Below, piece after piece: positions 1-11,750 of a stretch of 64,000 bases of DNA (position 1 is its first letter; the number at the start of each line of letters is the position of its first letter). Location of the stretch: positions 5,153,501-5,217,500 of the forward strand of contig NC_059409.1 in the NCBI RefSeq assembly GCF_905220565.1, written 5' to 3'. This stretch comes from Melitaea cinxia. Its lineage: Eukaryota > Arthropoda > Insecta > Lepidoptera > Nymphalidae. Position numbers and translations under genes: made by a program. The notes below the pieces were generated by a model. That model ran no database searches. It saw nothing but the letters and a program-made list of their open reading frames with translations, and had not been told where the DNA came from.

Positions 1-114
1 CAACTTAACGCTAATTTTATCATGTCAATTTTAAACTCTTGTAAAACAAGTGTAACATACACATAAGCAAATACAACTATAGTATATACTTATGTATAAA
101 TATTATGTTTTATT

Positions 115-672
115 GGAACGAAGTTCCTTATCGCGCGGTACACGCACTGAGCGAGATGTGAGCGAGATCGAAAAAAGCGTTACAATACTTTTCCTCGCTA
201 CTTCTTACTATACTTTAAAAATCTAATCTTTTGTACGCAAACATAATATGTGTCATATTTAAGTTACCATGAACCAATTATTACTGTGATTGAAAATGAT
301 AGTTAGATATATCTTAACTTTTGTTTATTTATTAATTTATTTTTGAAAATAAAAATTATAATTAATGAAATAAAATTTATGCATTTCCTAAATTTTTATT
401 TGCTACTAGCTGCCCGGTCAGACTTCGTTCTGTCTCCATCATTCAGTGTTTAATTTTTCATTGGTTTTTTTTAATTTAATTTATTTATTCCATGTACAGT
501 TTTGTTATTTCTACACATACCCTTTAATATTCACATGAATTCATTATATAGAAATAAATATACATACATTTTATTAAAAATGTTCAACTGAACCCTGTTA
601 ACTTGATATTTGTCAATATAAATTATGATTGTACAGCAAACGTCTATCAAAAATAGAAAGGAACTTCGTTCC
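115..672. mobile_element. Family G foldback/MITE-like element, copy 1
   Basis: The 15 bp terminus ggaacgaagttcctt (115-129) is answered by its exact reverse complement at 658-672, giving a ~558 bp unit with no coding capacity. Each terminus is itself a small hairpin (GGAAC, 3-nt loop, GTTCC). The unit is followed by a GGGTC/GACCC hairpin at about 679-692. A second copy lies at 2872-3349. This fits a non-autonomous inverted-repeat element; I cannot assign a superfamily and see no clear target duplication. Confidence 0.6.
406..460 (-). mobile_element. Helitron-like 3' terminus fragment inside family G copy 1
   Basis: On the minus strand this reads into a CTAG end (406-409) followed by T, the same terminus seen in the better Helitron-like copies of this window. 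The body is too diverged to set a 5' limit. Confidence 0.3.
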
Positions 673-1054
673 GACCGGGGGTCCATAGACCCTTCATGCC
701 AAGAAAATATAGTGATGTAGTACTCCTAAAGGAGTATAAATAGATCTTTGTGTGACAAAAATAAAACAAGTTTAGTAGTAAATAGTTTGATAGAAATTTA
801 TTTTTACGTTCCAGAAGTTTCAATAATATTAGGAACGATTATTGAAGAGTAACTAGAGTAACAAGAACGCCTACGGACGCGAGGTAGAATCTCGCTGCAA
901 ATACACATTGTGTTTGAATTTTTACAAATAATTGTTTCGTGTCTGGGTGTTCGATCTTCACATTGGCCGATCCAACGGTCTTCGTATAGCCATTTTTTTT
1001 TTATTTTGCGACTACGTAGACACTTGTCAGTAATTTTGTACCATGCTTCGATTG

Positions 1055-1225
1055 CACGTAAGCTGTCGGTTCCAGATGTTATCTCGTGAGAACAATCGTT
1101 ACTCGTGGTAAGCAAATAGTTTTCCTATCCACAGTAGAGCAGCGTGCTGAATTAAGCTCCAATTCTTTTTCTATACAAAAAAATAAGTCTCCCTAGTACT
1201 TGGACGTTGCAGGCTAAGTCAATCG
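1055..1225 (+). mobile_element. SINE-1 (tRNA-headed SINE) degenerate body and tail
   Basis: Decayed match to the body of the intact SINE-1 copies (cgtaagctgtcggtt, then cgttactcgtggtaa, then gagcagcgtgctgaattaag), ending in the tail motif 'caggctaagtca'. The tRNA-like head is not recognisable. An old copy. Confidence 0.55.
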
Positions 1226-1966
1226 GTCAGTACTCAGTAGTTTTGTACATGTCATATTAAATATCAATAAATCAAAGATGGCGGAAATGAGATTAAATTT
1301 CAGGTTGAGTTGTATAGTGTACTTATCTATTAATAAGGCTGTTTTATTTATTAAAATGGTTAACAATGATTCGATGATATGCTTTAATTTATAGTTAGTT
1401 GAGGAAGTATGAAACTAATTTGGTTATCTGTAACTTCGCTCGATTCATACATAATAAAACATTACAATGTAATATTGTAAGCATTCCTTACGTTATCTGT
1501 TCCTGCAAGTGTCGAGATATGTCCAACTTGTTTTTTATCATCTGTGTAAATATAAACACGACGCGTATCTGTGAGCATCACAAAAAATACCTAAGATATT
1601 GTTTTTTTTTCTCTTTCTTTTCTTTATATCTTGTGTATTAGTCATTATAGGAATATTTGATGACTAACATATATTTGTAAATAAAAAAGACAAATATATT
1701 TTTTTTTTAGAAAGACGTGAAAATATTATTTTATTTATAAGGAAAAGCGTCGGTTATAGAATATATTAAGGTCACAGGTTCCCGTAAAACGTCCGGTTCG
1801 TGTTTCTTATTTTTAAAAATTGACTTTGCTTTCACCTAATCAATTACTATGATGTTATTCGAATATAATAAAACTACCGGGTTTGTTTCGATTGAACTTA
1901 TAGGAAGTCAGTAGCTAACACCTAGAATTGAAAAAAAATTGCTTTTGCGTTTAAAGCCATACTAAT

Positions 1967-2602
1967 AATTGTGTTTGCTCGCAAATGAAAAAAAACCGAC
2001 TTCAATTACATCGACGAGGAATACAACGTAGATCGACGAAAAAATAGTCAAGTAACTACGCGTTATCAAAGATTACTCAAAAAGTAGTAATCAGATCTCG
2101 ATAAAATTTATATGTGACCACATGATAAGCATCAACTTTCGATTAAATTAAAAATTATCAAAATCGGTACACCCAGTAAAAAGTTATTGCGGATTTTCGA
2201 GAGTTTCCCTCGATTTCTCTGGGATCCCATCATCTGATCCTGGTTTCCTTATCATGGTACCAAACTAAGGATATTCCCTTTCCAACAAAAAAAGAATTGT
2301 CAAAATCGGTAAATCCAGTAGAAAGTTATGCGGTATAATACAACGTTGGTCGACGAAAAAAGCGTCAAGTAAAAACGCATTATTAGATATAACTCGAAAA
2401 GTGGTTGTTAGATCTCAAATAAATTTAAATCGATCTTTCGAGTAAAAAAAAAATTGTCGAAATCGGTCCACCCGGTCAAAAGTTCTGAGGTAACATACAT
2501 AAAAAAAAAAATACAGTCGAATTGAGAACCTCCTCCTTTTTTGGAAGTCGGTTAAAAAAATACAGTGGAATTGAGAACCTCCTCCTTTTTTGGAAGTCGG
2601 TT
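1967..2602 (+). mobile_element. Family C element, copy 1 (full length)
   Basis: Left end: a palindrome (TTTGCTCGCAAA, 1973-1984), an A-run, then accgacttcaattacatcg. Right end: the inverted counterpart ggaagtcggtt. Internally, the block with core 'atcggtacacccagtaaaaag' occurs three times (about 2159, 2299, 2457) and the block with core 'cgacgaaaaaa' twice (about 2033, 2351), so the body is built from imperfect internal repeats. There is no ORF. Six copies occur in this window in both orientations. Class is uncertain; short terminal inverted repeats suggest a non-autonomous DNA element. Confidence 0.65.
2511..2602 (+). repeat. 49 bp tandem duplication of the family C right terminus
   Basis: The terminal segment starting atacagtcgaattgagaacc and ending ggaagtcggtt is present twice with a period of 49 bp (2511 and 2560), differing by one base. 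Other copies in the window carry it once. Confidence 0.85.
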
Positions 2603-2871
2603 AAAAATACATACACCATTCTCTCTCGTTGAAGCGGTGCAGTAAGAGTAAATTTTATCCCAGAATCCAAGTTTCATCATTCTAGTAAACCAGTTTTTAT
2701 CACTTGTGTGATATATAACAACTCTATCTATAATAATATATATGTACTAGGTTAACACTTCAAATTAAAAAGAAATCTTTTAATTTGTTTTTTTGGAGTT
2801 TCATAAAATTATACGAAATCATTCGAGGGAAACTAGCACTAATTAGTTTTTTTTTAATATTTATTGTTTTT

Positions 2872-3349
2872 GGAACGAAGTTCCTTACGGCAGATTTGAC
2901 ATTTGGCTGGGCGACCGAACTGAAAAAAAAAATGATACTAAAACCGTAAAAAATATATATAACGGAAGTGACGTAATATCAGTCACACGACTGTATAATA
3001 TGACGTTTATAAAACTAAAATATTACTAGTAAACTTTTTTTAAAATGATTTTTGTAATTTTATACTATCAACAAAAATAAATAAATACATAAAATATGTT
3101 TTTTATTTCACTTAATAGTTTGAATTATTATTATTATTATTATTATTTTGTTTGATATATTTTATTTTACGGTATTTTTTATTTTCTGAAATACTAAATT
3201 TCCTAAATACTTTTATATACTTAATAGTACTTAATTAAAAACCAATCAACAAAATTAAAAAAAAATCAAAAACTAGAAAATATATATAAAATTCAACACT
3301 TTTTTTTCAAATTGTGTTGCTTCTATACTATCCGAAGGAACTTCGTTCC
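2872..3349. mobile_element. Family G foldback/MITE-like element, copy 2
   Basis: The same 15 bp inverted ends as copy 1 (2872-2886 and 3335-3349) bound a 478 bp AT-rich, non-coding body. It is followed by a TGGTGTC/GACACCA hairpin at about 3354-3371, the positional equivalent of the hairpin after copy 1. The interior shares little with copy 1. Confidence 0.6.
3124..3148 (+). repeat. (ATT)n microsatellite
   Basis: About eight perfect ATT units inside family G copy 2. Confidence 0.95.
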
Positions 3350-3371
3350 TACCTGGTGTCCCATGACACCA

Positions 3372-5760
3372 CATAATTTTTTTTTATTTTGACACCTAGC
3401 CCAACATAAAAAATATCTTAACAGTTAAATCATCTTCTTTCATTCGAGTTTGATTCAGTAAAATTTTACAAAGAAAATATGCTCATACCACTTAGACACA
3501 GAATACCTCGTATATCACAATGTCATTAAAAAAGCCGGTTTTTATTGCTCTCGTAAAACGTTAAACTACTAGACCGTTCGACCGGAACACACCGACTTCC
3601 TTGGATCATGGCATACCGCATAATGGATATTGGAATGACACGAAACCTCGCCTAATAACTGTATTAAAGATAAACAATTACTAATAATGGAATTAATCAA
3701 AATATTATAATATTATATAAAGACTAACAAAGGAAATTATTTCTCTTTCCTTTTTATTTTTAACGCTAAATTATTATTTTTATTAATATGTAATGAATTA
3801 CAAAGTACGTACATATTTTAAGTATAAAACATATCAATATAATCCAAACATACACAGTAAATAGCTATTTTATTTTTAGACATTTTTAACACGAATAAAA
3901 CATTGTTTTTAACTCATTGCTGGTAACTGATAAAAGTTATAATAAATATAATAAAAAAATAGGAAAACAAAATGCCGCGATTGTCTCGTTTGAGTTTCGA
4001 GCGTCGCCGAGTTCGGTCCGCGCAAGGTTGGCGCGAACGCGAGGTCATTGAACATTCAGCTTTCAAACGAAATGCCTAATACTCGACAAATTAGGATGAT
4101 CAACATTATTTCATAAACAATTATTAACTCAATTAAAATATATAGTTATATATACAGTTCAATGATACAATAAACATTACTTAGGCGTTTTTAAGTATGT
4201 TAATGACAAAAAAGATTGTTTGTAAAAAATATTGTTGCATGTTATTAAAGGTCGTATTTTAAAAAACATTAAGTAATGACTCATTGGACGAAATATCGAA
4301 ACTTATAAGTATCAAAACATATTTTATTCGAATATTATTTTATAATTTTAAAATTCTTTAATCGGAAACCTTGAAATACCTAGTACATTAACATATCCTT
4401 CTGGCTTCTAATATACTTAAGCAAAAATAGTAAAATCTCTTTCGCAATATCAAACAAATTACTTACATGTTATTTTCTAAATCTATGTTTTTATATCTTT
4501 GAATCTGTTCAAGTCAACTTTATTATTTTAAGACTTTATTTTTGACATATCTTTCTATACACACATTTTAAATTATACTGAAGAATTTACAATTTTGTTA
4601 TCACAGTACATTAACATTTTCAATGTTTAAATGCGTGTAATGTAATATAACTATGTTGAGTGTATATGTGCATAAAAAGAAGTAAAAAAAAACCTTCAGC
4701 GTCGTACCACGTCCCAGCTTTACTTAGGCAGTTACAGGACTGTCGATTTGTAGTTCGAATAACAAAACGCCTGTGGTATTATTATAATGCATGTTCAACA
4801 AAAGGCGTGGGCATTTAGAGCTTGTGGATGTTAATTTTAAATTTAAAAGGAAATGTTTAAATGGGGTGTATAAGTACATACACAAGAAACAGAATTTTTT
4901 TAAATAAACGCTGCACTACTAAAGAGGTATAATGTATTCTATTTTTATATCGTAGTTCGTTAGTTTTATTTAAATACATATTAAAATTAATTGTAAAAGT
5001 TTAAAATTTAAACTATAGCTAGAAAATATAGGAATGTGTACGTACCTATTATAATTTTAAATTTATATCTTACTTGATTAATTTAATTTAAACTTTTTTA
5101 TTCACATAAAACAAACTGATTATAACTAAAATATAATAATAATATTATATTTTATGTCAGAAGTTAAAATAAATTTTAGTCGTGCTTGTCGAATGACGAA
5201 CGATTGGACGAAATTTGGATTATTGAAAATATTTATGGTCTAATTAATATTATCACGCGAATATTCGAGGGATAATTTTAATAAATTTGTTAAGGGTCGT
5301 TGTTTTTACTTATCAGTAATTAGCACATACATGTTTTATTACATGTAGTTTTACGTTAAAACATACAGTTTTATTTTCCCTATTTATGTGTTAACTATTT
5401 TTCGTCAGTACTTCTGTAATAATGTATTTAAAAAGATAAGAATGGGAACATTTATAAAACAATTAAAAATGCGGAAGGCATTAGCACCTCTGTGTTTTAG
5501 TTAATAATATAATCTTGGTATTAGGTAATTATAATTATTAAAACTAATCGCTGGTGTAAAATAATAATTATACTCATATGAGATATTAGACTAGTATTAG
5601 TTAATTTTTACGGTTTGAATTCCAGGTATATTATTAAAAACCAGCACTCCTAAATTCCTAATATCAATTTAATTTTAAATCCATTTTTTATCTTTTCACT
5701 TATATATAAACGTATAATCGTGATAATCTGGACAAAATAGACTTACCACAGGTAAATAAT
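3372..5760. other. AT-rich tract without recognisable genes
   Basis: Apart from the CpG-rich island at 3968-4078, I see no repeat family, RNA gene or coding signal. Open frames are short and of AT-rich low-complexity composition. Confidence 0.6.
3968..4078. promoter_or_regulatory. CpG-rich island (candidate promoter or noncoding exon)
   Basis: About 110 bp of GC- and CpG-rich sequence (gagcgtcgccgagttcggtc, ttggcgcgaacgcgaggtc) stands alone in strongly AT-rich DNA. It matches none of the repeat families seen here and has no useful ORF. It could be a host promoter or untranslated exon, or a fragment of an unknown repeat. Weak evidence. Confidence 0.25.
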
Positions 5761-5764
5761 TCTT

Positions 5765-5935
5765 CTTTCAAGTAGTGTTGTGTTCGTTGGTGAGTAGAGA
5801 CTACAGTAGATGGATAGAGCTTTAGGGAGAGTTGGGAGTAGGGTCGGCAACGAGCTTATCTTTGGTGTTGCAGTAGTCCATGAGCTTCGGCTACCGCCTA
5901 TCATTAGGCAGACCGTTCGGTTTTTTTTTATAATC
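5765..5935 (+). mobile_element. Family B repeat, degenerate
   Basis: Matches the family B order: gtgttgtgttc, ggtgagta, 'gggagtagggtcggcaacg', 'tggtgttgcag', 'ctaccgcctatcattagg', followed by a T-run. About 170 bp of a ~270 bp unit. Confidence 0.6.
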
Positions 5936-6329
5936 GTTAGATACCCTAGTGAAATAAAAAATACATTTGATCCTGACGAGTGATTCGGCTACTAAATTTG
6001 TGTCATATAATTCGATCTCCAACAAAAACTAATTTAATGCTGATTGTATTGTATCCTTCTGATTTTGCGATGGTAGATCACTGATACTAAAATGAAACGT
6101 ATTTTTACGAACGTATTACGAACAATTTGATGGTACATTTAAAAAATGCCTTTGAGAGAAAGAGTGTTAAATAACAATATCAATTGCAATTTGCACTTCT
6201 GCTTGCAACAACTATTTCAATTACATTGGACTTGATCGAAGTTTTAAATAACGTATTACAATAATCCTGATACAATGTTATTACAAGACAACCTGAGAAT
6301 CGAGTTTTTATCTTTTTCAATATTTCCCT

Positions 6330-6400
6330 CAAGGTCCCGATAGCTCAGCGGATATTAGCTGCAACTCAATAACCGGCTGCCATGGCTGCTCTTACACAAG
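6330..6400 (+). mobile_element. Possible tRNA-related SINE fragment
   Basis: The string 'gatagctcagcgg' resembles a pol III A box, with a tRNA-like spacing into a decayed downstream part. No proper B box (GGTTCGA) is visible and the segment does not fold as a functional tRNA by eye. Confidence 0.25.
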
Positions 6401-7450
6401 CTGTTCAATGTCATAACTGTTTTTTCGATATCTAAAAAGTTTTGATAATATATTCTGTGATGTGATAAAAAGAAGCTATTGATATCGGCTCAATAAATAT
6501 AAAAAAATAAAAATATTTTAAATACACACACGGTTGTCTGTTTCTTGGGCAATTTAATGCGTGTGATTGAAGTACCGGTTGTTAAGCCGGCTGATATAGA
6601 TAAATATATTTATTTCTTATACACACACATATTAAATATTATAATCAGATATTGGTATATGTTTAGATTATAATAATTATAAAAAAACATTGTAACAAGA
6701 GGACGATTTAGCTAAGAGCTTGATTGACATTACTTTCTTTTTTAGACAAGCAATATTTCCTTGAACTACTTCAGTCTAACCCGCAATATAAGGATAACGT
6801 AGAAGTTATGTAAGGACTAAATAAAATACTTCATTTAAAAATACTAACGTGTATTTTAAACTATCATTTAAAGTAATTACATTTACTAACACTGAGTCAG
6901 TTACGGCAGTACGTGAAACTACTATTCGAAATGTGGATTCTACCGAAAAAAAAAAACCGACAAGAAACTCCGTAGCTCCCAACTCTCCTAAACTTATTAC
7001 ATTTGAAAAGGATTGTACTAAAATATTACTGTTTCAAAATCGTTTTATTTTGTTAATCCGGATTAAATAGTCTTACAAACACATTACTAGAATGTTACAA
7101 AATAATCACTATATAAAGTCTATTAGCGCATTAACAACAGTTACATTAACGCTAAAACGCGAGCCAAACCGCAGGCTAGCCCTAGTGTTGCTAATTTAAA
7201 ATGTCACCCGTCTTCTTTATTGGGTAATCGCGCCGTTTCCATAGCTGTTTATGGCCCGGTATTGCCAAGAAGTTAGTTTATGGCAGCTAAAAATAACGTA
7301 GAACAAAATTGTTATTTAATTGTACGAAAACATATTAGCACTCATCTTTACATAATGATCTTTGGGTACAAGTGAGTACATTTTTATTAGCTTGAAACGA
7401 TGATTTAAATTACAATATTCAATATATTTGAAATTCAAAAAGAAGTATTT
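6400..7450. other. AT-rich tract, nothing identified
   Basis: No repeat family recognised. Bases 7150-7265 are somewhat richer in GC (gccaaaccgcaggctagccc) without a coding or repeat signature that I know. Confidence 0.5.
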
Positions 7451-7605
7451 AGCATAGGCCTCTTTCCCCATGTAGGAGTAGAGTAGGATCAGAGCTTAAT
7501 CTACCACGCTGCTCCAATACGGGTTGGCCCGCTATATTCCCTACTATGAGTAACGATCGCTATCAGGTGTACATGATAACAACCGGGACCGATGGCTTAA
7601 CGTGC
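7451..7605 (-). mobile_element. SINE-1 body and tail
   Basis: On the minus strand: the CGTTAAGCC-like block, atcatgtacacctgatagcg, gatcgttactcatagtaggg, gagcagcgtggtagattaag, then the tail 'gaggcctatgct'. The tRNA-like head is missing, as expected of 5' truncation. Confidence 0.75.
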
Positions 7606-8214
7606 GATTACGATTGTGATATTGTTTCGACTGATAAAAGCTTTCATGATGAATTGAAATAAAAATTAAATAATTTAAAACCTACCGACATTTATTCTGA
7701 GCTAAATTATTGACAGTCAGCGTCATAACATAAATTACGTCATAGGTATACAAATATATTGATTGAATCTTAGCATCGTAGAAAAAATAATAAGTCGTTT
7801 TATTTCTTGTATTTTAATGTCGATAACATTATAGCCCGGTTGAAATACAGATGTAAAAATATACCTATTATTGTATTTGAAATATTACGCATAAATCTAA
7901 AAATTGGATGAAGTCTTAGGTCACAAAAGGTATTTTATTTGTAACAAAACTCTAAAAATTCGTTGTTATTATAAAATTCTGAATCAAATATATTTATTCC
8001 ATTAGCTAATTCTATAATATTTTTGGTACTTAAATATGATATATTAATTAACTACGATGTACAAGAAAATAATGAAATCATATCAAACAATTACTACAAA
8101 AATATTAATTAAACTCTCCGGTAGTAGAAATAAAATCTTAAATTAACCATTTTATTTGGATCAAGAAAAAGCCAAAAAAAAATTATAATTTTAATTAATT
8201 TTTACAGAGGTTAC

Positions 8215-8285
8215 CTCTGGCACAGCACGACGTATCCTGTTCAAAATCTATAGCAACCCGGGGGAACTACCTCGACCGTCCAGAT
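8215..8285 (+). mobile_element. Family B repeat, left part (split by a family A insertion)
   Basis: Carries the family B segment 'cctgttcaaaatctatagca' and 'gaactacctcgacc', then stops inside the motif that the 55.9 kb copy continues without interruption. The rest resumes at 8625, after the family A insertion. Confidence 0.7.
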
Positions 8286-8624
8286 CAATCAATCAATCAT
8301 TACAGCCTATACAGTCCACTGCTGGACATAGGCCTCCACAAGTTTACGCCAAAAATAACGGGAACTCATGTGTTTTGCCCATAGTCACCATGCTGGGCAG
8401 GTGGGTTGGTGACCGCAGTACTGGCTTTGTCGCACTGAAGACGCTGCTGCCCGTCTTCAGCCTGTGTATTTCAAAGCCAGCAGTTAGATGGTTATCCCGG
8501 CACCGGTCGGCTTTTTAAGTTTCCAAGGTGGTAGCGGAACTGTGTTATCCCTTAGTCGCTTCTTACGACCTCACGGGAGGAGAGGGGGTGGCTATATTCT
8601 TTAGTACCGTAGCCACACAGTACA
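8286..8624 (-). mobile_element. Family A retroposon, full length, inserted in family B
   Basis: Non-coding ~340 bp unit read on the minus strand: 5' 'ctgtgtggctacgg', a body with 'gataaccatc' and 'gaagacgggcagcagcg', and the RTE-like tail ggaggcctatgtccagcagtgg ending in a short tetranucleotide array (caat)n. Flanking segments accgtccagat (8275-8285) and accttccagat (8625-8635) match at 10 of 11 positions, a target-site duplication. The 5' end coincides with that of other complete copies. Mobilised in trans, since it codes for nothing. Confidence 0.8.
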
Positions 8625-8830
8625 ACCTTCCAGATGATCACAGCTAAATAATACTGCTTACAGACAGTGTTATCTTCCTGTGGTGACTAAGATGACCACA
8701 AGTCCTGGGCGGGATTGGGGGTAGGATCAGCAACGCGCTTGGGATGCTTCTGGTGTTGCAGCTATAGCTACGGTAATCGCTTACCATCCGGTGAACCGAA
8801 CGCTCGTTTGCCAACCTAGTTGTACAAAAA
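8625..8830 (+). mobile_element. Family B repeat, right part
   Basis: Continues from 8285: gatgatcacagctaaataat, then 'gggcgggattgggggtagg', 'atgcttctggtgttgcag', 'ggtaatcgcttaccatc', 'cgctcgtttgccaacc', and a final A-run. With 8215-8285 this is one nearly complete family B unit. Confidence 0.75.
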
Positions 8831-9227
8831 AAATATTCTCGTAAAATCATATTATACATATTTACTATACGTAGGCATCGTCTATATATGTTATTAATAG
8901 TCATAAAATAATTCAATCGTCACTAACTCGAAAGTAAAAAGTGGATGAAAATGATTGAGGGTTTAATATCGGGAAAAGTTTCAATTACATAACGAATAAT
9001 CGCTGAACTCGACGATTCCATTTAAAAGACTATCATTAAATTATTGTTCCTTCCTCGTTCATCTATTATTTTATGGTTTGATGCAAGATGATGTTATCTT
9101 TATTAAATATTATCTTTACTTATATACGGATCCTACTGTTAACATAAATTAATTAAAATAAGTAAACGTTTTAAAGTCAAAAATCCCCAGCAGGATTAAA
9201 TTCTGTAATCTTGTGTACAATACACAT

Positions 9228-9691
9228 AATTGTTTGTTCGCAAATGAAAAAAAACGGACTTCAATTACATCGACGAGTAATACAACGTAGCTCGACGAAA
9301 AAATAGTCAAGTACTACGCGTTATCAAAGATTACTCAAAAAGTGGTTATCAGATTTCAATAAAATTTATATGTGACCACATGAGAAACATCAGCTTTCGA
9401 TTAACTTAAAAATTATCAAAATCGATACATCTAGTAAAAAGTTATGCGGTATAATACAACGTAGGTCGACAAAAAAAGCGTCAAGTAAAAACGTATTATT
9501 AGATATAACTCGAAAAGTAGTTGTTAGATCTCAAATAAATTTAAATGGGACCAATTGACACACATCACCTTTCGATTAAAAAAAATTTGAATTGAAATCG
9601 GTCCACACGGGCAAAAGTTCTGATGTAACATACATAAAAAAAAAAAAAATATAGTCGAATTGAGAACCTCCTCCTTATTTGGAAGTCGGTT
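9228..9691 (+). mobile_element. Family C element, copy 2 (internally deleted)
   Basis: The left end (tgttcgcaaatgaaaaaaaa, then acttcaattacatcgacg) and right end (ggaagtcggtt) are both present. The central part with the 'tctctgggatccc' region is missing, leaving 464 bp instead of ~636 bp. Typical of internal deletion derivatives. Confidence 0.65.
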
Positions 9692-10184
9692 AAAAATATA
9701 CACAAACGCCTAGACGACAAATTACTGTATCATGGACAGTGCCGATATCAGTCTTTAGAACGGTTTTTATCAAAGTTCAGTAATGCTATTGTTTTCTAAT
9801 GTTTACGCAAATTTCACCCATTATAATGAAACAACTTTTTCGGATTTTATCGCGGTTTATGAAGTATTAAATGCCCGACGTTTCGGATACTTTACAGTAA
9901 CCTTAGTCACAGGCGGACTGACAATAATTTTATCTAATAAATGCAGGAATGACAATAATTTTAAGTACTTACCTACTAACATTCGGTAAATAACGTTACT
10001 TACAAAAATTCTGAAAATAAACATGATTTATCTGGAAGTTCAGAGTTGCTAAAAGTTCAATATGGTATAACGTCAATTATTATAACTAGAATATTAATAC
10101 GTAGAAAATATATATTTTTGACATAAATTACCTTACTACTTATACATATTTTCAAAGGGATATTTTAAAATAATTGCTTAGTTT

Positions 10185-10360
10185 CATCATCATCATTACA
10201 GCCTATACAGTCCACTGCTGGACATAGGCCTCCACAAGTTTACGCCAAAAATAACGTGAACTCATGTGTTTTGCCCATAGTCACCACGCTGGGCAGGCGG
10301 GTTGGTGACCGCAGTACTGGCTTTGTCGCACCGAAGACGCTGCTGCCCGTCTTCGGCTTT
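10185..10360 (-). mobile_element. Family A retroposon, 5'-truncated
   Basis: Only the 3' ~176 bp remain, ending on the minus strand in (ATG)n. Flanks attgcttagttt (10173-10184) and attgcctagttt (10361-10372) agree at 11 of 12 positions. Truncation on the side away from the (ATG)n tail plus a target duplication is the signature of target-primed reverse transcription and fixes the family's 5'-to-3' orientation. Confidence 0.85.
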
Positions 10361-10372
10361 ATTGCCTAGTTT

Positions 10373-11556
10373 ATAATTATACAAATCACGTCCGCATAGA
10401 AAGATGGTTAGAATGCTAGAAGCGTATCCTGTTGAATCGCAATTCCGATTGTCTGAACAAAAAATAAACCAGCCATGCACTGGTGATAATGGAAGCTATA
10501 AGTCATTAAATTAAATCTTTTAAATGTTTTTCAGAACTTCTCTATAATCTCTCTCTTATACCGATGTAGAAGTGATTTGAAGTCAAATTATGCAACTTTA
10601 AGGTTTTAATGAAATACTTAATGAAAATAATATAAGCAAATACCTATCATCTAAAAGATGTAATAAGACTTTGTTAAACAGAATTACTTGATCTCGTGTA
10701 AATTATTTTTAACAGAGTTTCATCTGGTGCTTTACACCGCTGTTTGATGGCCTTATTTACTTCCAAAACCTACCTGGTTATTCTATTGCGTTCTCATTCG
10801 AATGAGAACACTTTCCTATATTAATTTATGTAATAAAGTTCGCAAGTTAGTCTCATTAAGATTGTACGTACATCTTTGTTTTTACTAACTTGTTTATAAC
10901 GTAGAAGTATTTACCTTTCTTGCAAATTAAGAATCCAAAAACGCTAGTATTTGATTGTCATGAATATCCTTAAATCGTCATCCTCAAGAATATCCTCGTC
11001 TCCTTCGTAGCTTCTCCTCAACTCAAACATAAGTTAGGTATATAGATGCTTGATATATCCAGAAATACCTACAAGAAATGCTTTCGTGCATAGCTTCCAG
11101 CGTTTTATTGTCGAACGTTACGGAGGCGTTGGTAAGTAAAAGAATGAGCGTTGCGTTCTTAAGAATTCTATCGTGGGTGGTATTTATTCACACACAAAAA
11201 AAAAATTAAGACTAATTCTCATTAGCTATTGATCATAAATAAAAAAGTAAATTTAAATGAGGAATTTTTATGGGAAATGTCCTAAATATCTAATGTAATT
11301 ACTTTTACTGTAAATTGGCTATAATTATGATATTAAAATGATAAAAGATTAAAAAATATACAATAGATTAATCTCAAAAAAAAAAGTATTTTAAAGGCCT
11401 TTTTGAACTGTATCTAGTAAGTTAGAGGTAGGTGCATTCTTTAGGGACAATTTTAATGTGCGGAAAATTTTTAGTAAACTTTTAATATGTTAGGTAATTA
11501 TAGTTATATTCATTAAGTTAGGATACAACGGTAAATCTCTTGCTCAGAACTCTGGA
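10373..11556. other. AT-rich tract, nothing identified
   Basis: No repeat family, gene or RNA signal recognised. Confidence 0.5.
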
Positions 11557-11750
11557 ACACCCGATAGCCATACAGAAGATCATAGTCAAATAGCACTTCC
11601 TTCAAAAAGTGTTGTATTCCAGTGAGTAAGGTAAAAGGATGCGTTGTGTTTTCAGCGTTGGGTAAGATCGGCAACACACGCGTTTTTTTTTGGTGTTTCA
11701 GCCATCTTTAGGTTACGATAACGAGCTATCATTAGGGAAACCGTGCCATT
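11557..11750 (+). mobile_element. Family B repeat, degenerate
   Basis: Shows 'catacagaagatcatagtca', 'gtgttgtattcc', 'gtgagtaagg', 'taagatcggcaacac', 'tggtgtttcag' and 'cgataacgagctatcattag' in family order, with several small deletions. Confidence 0.65.
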
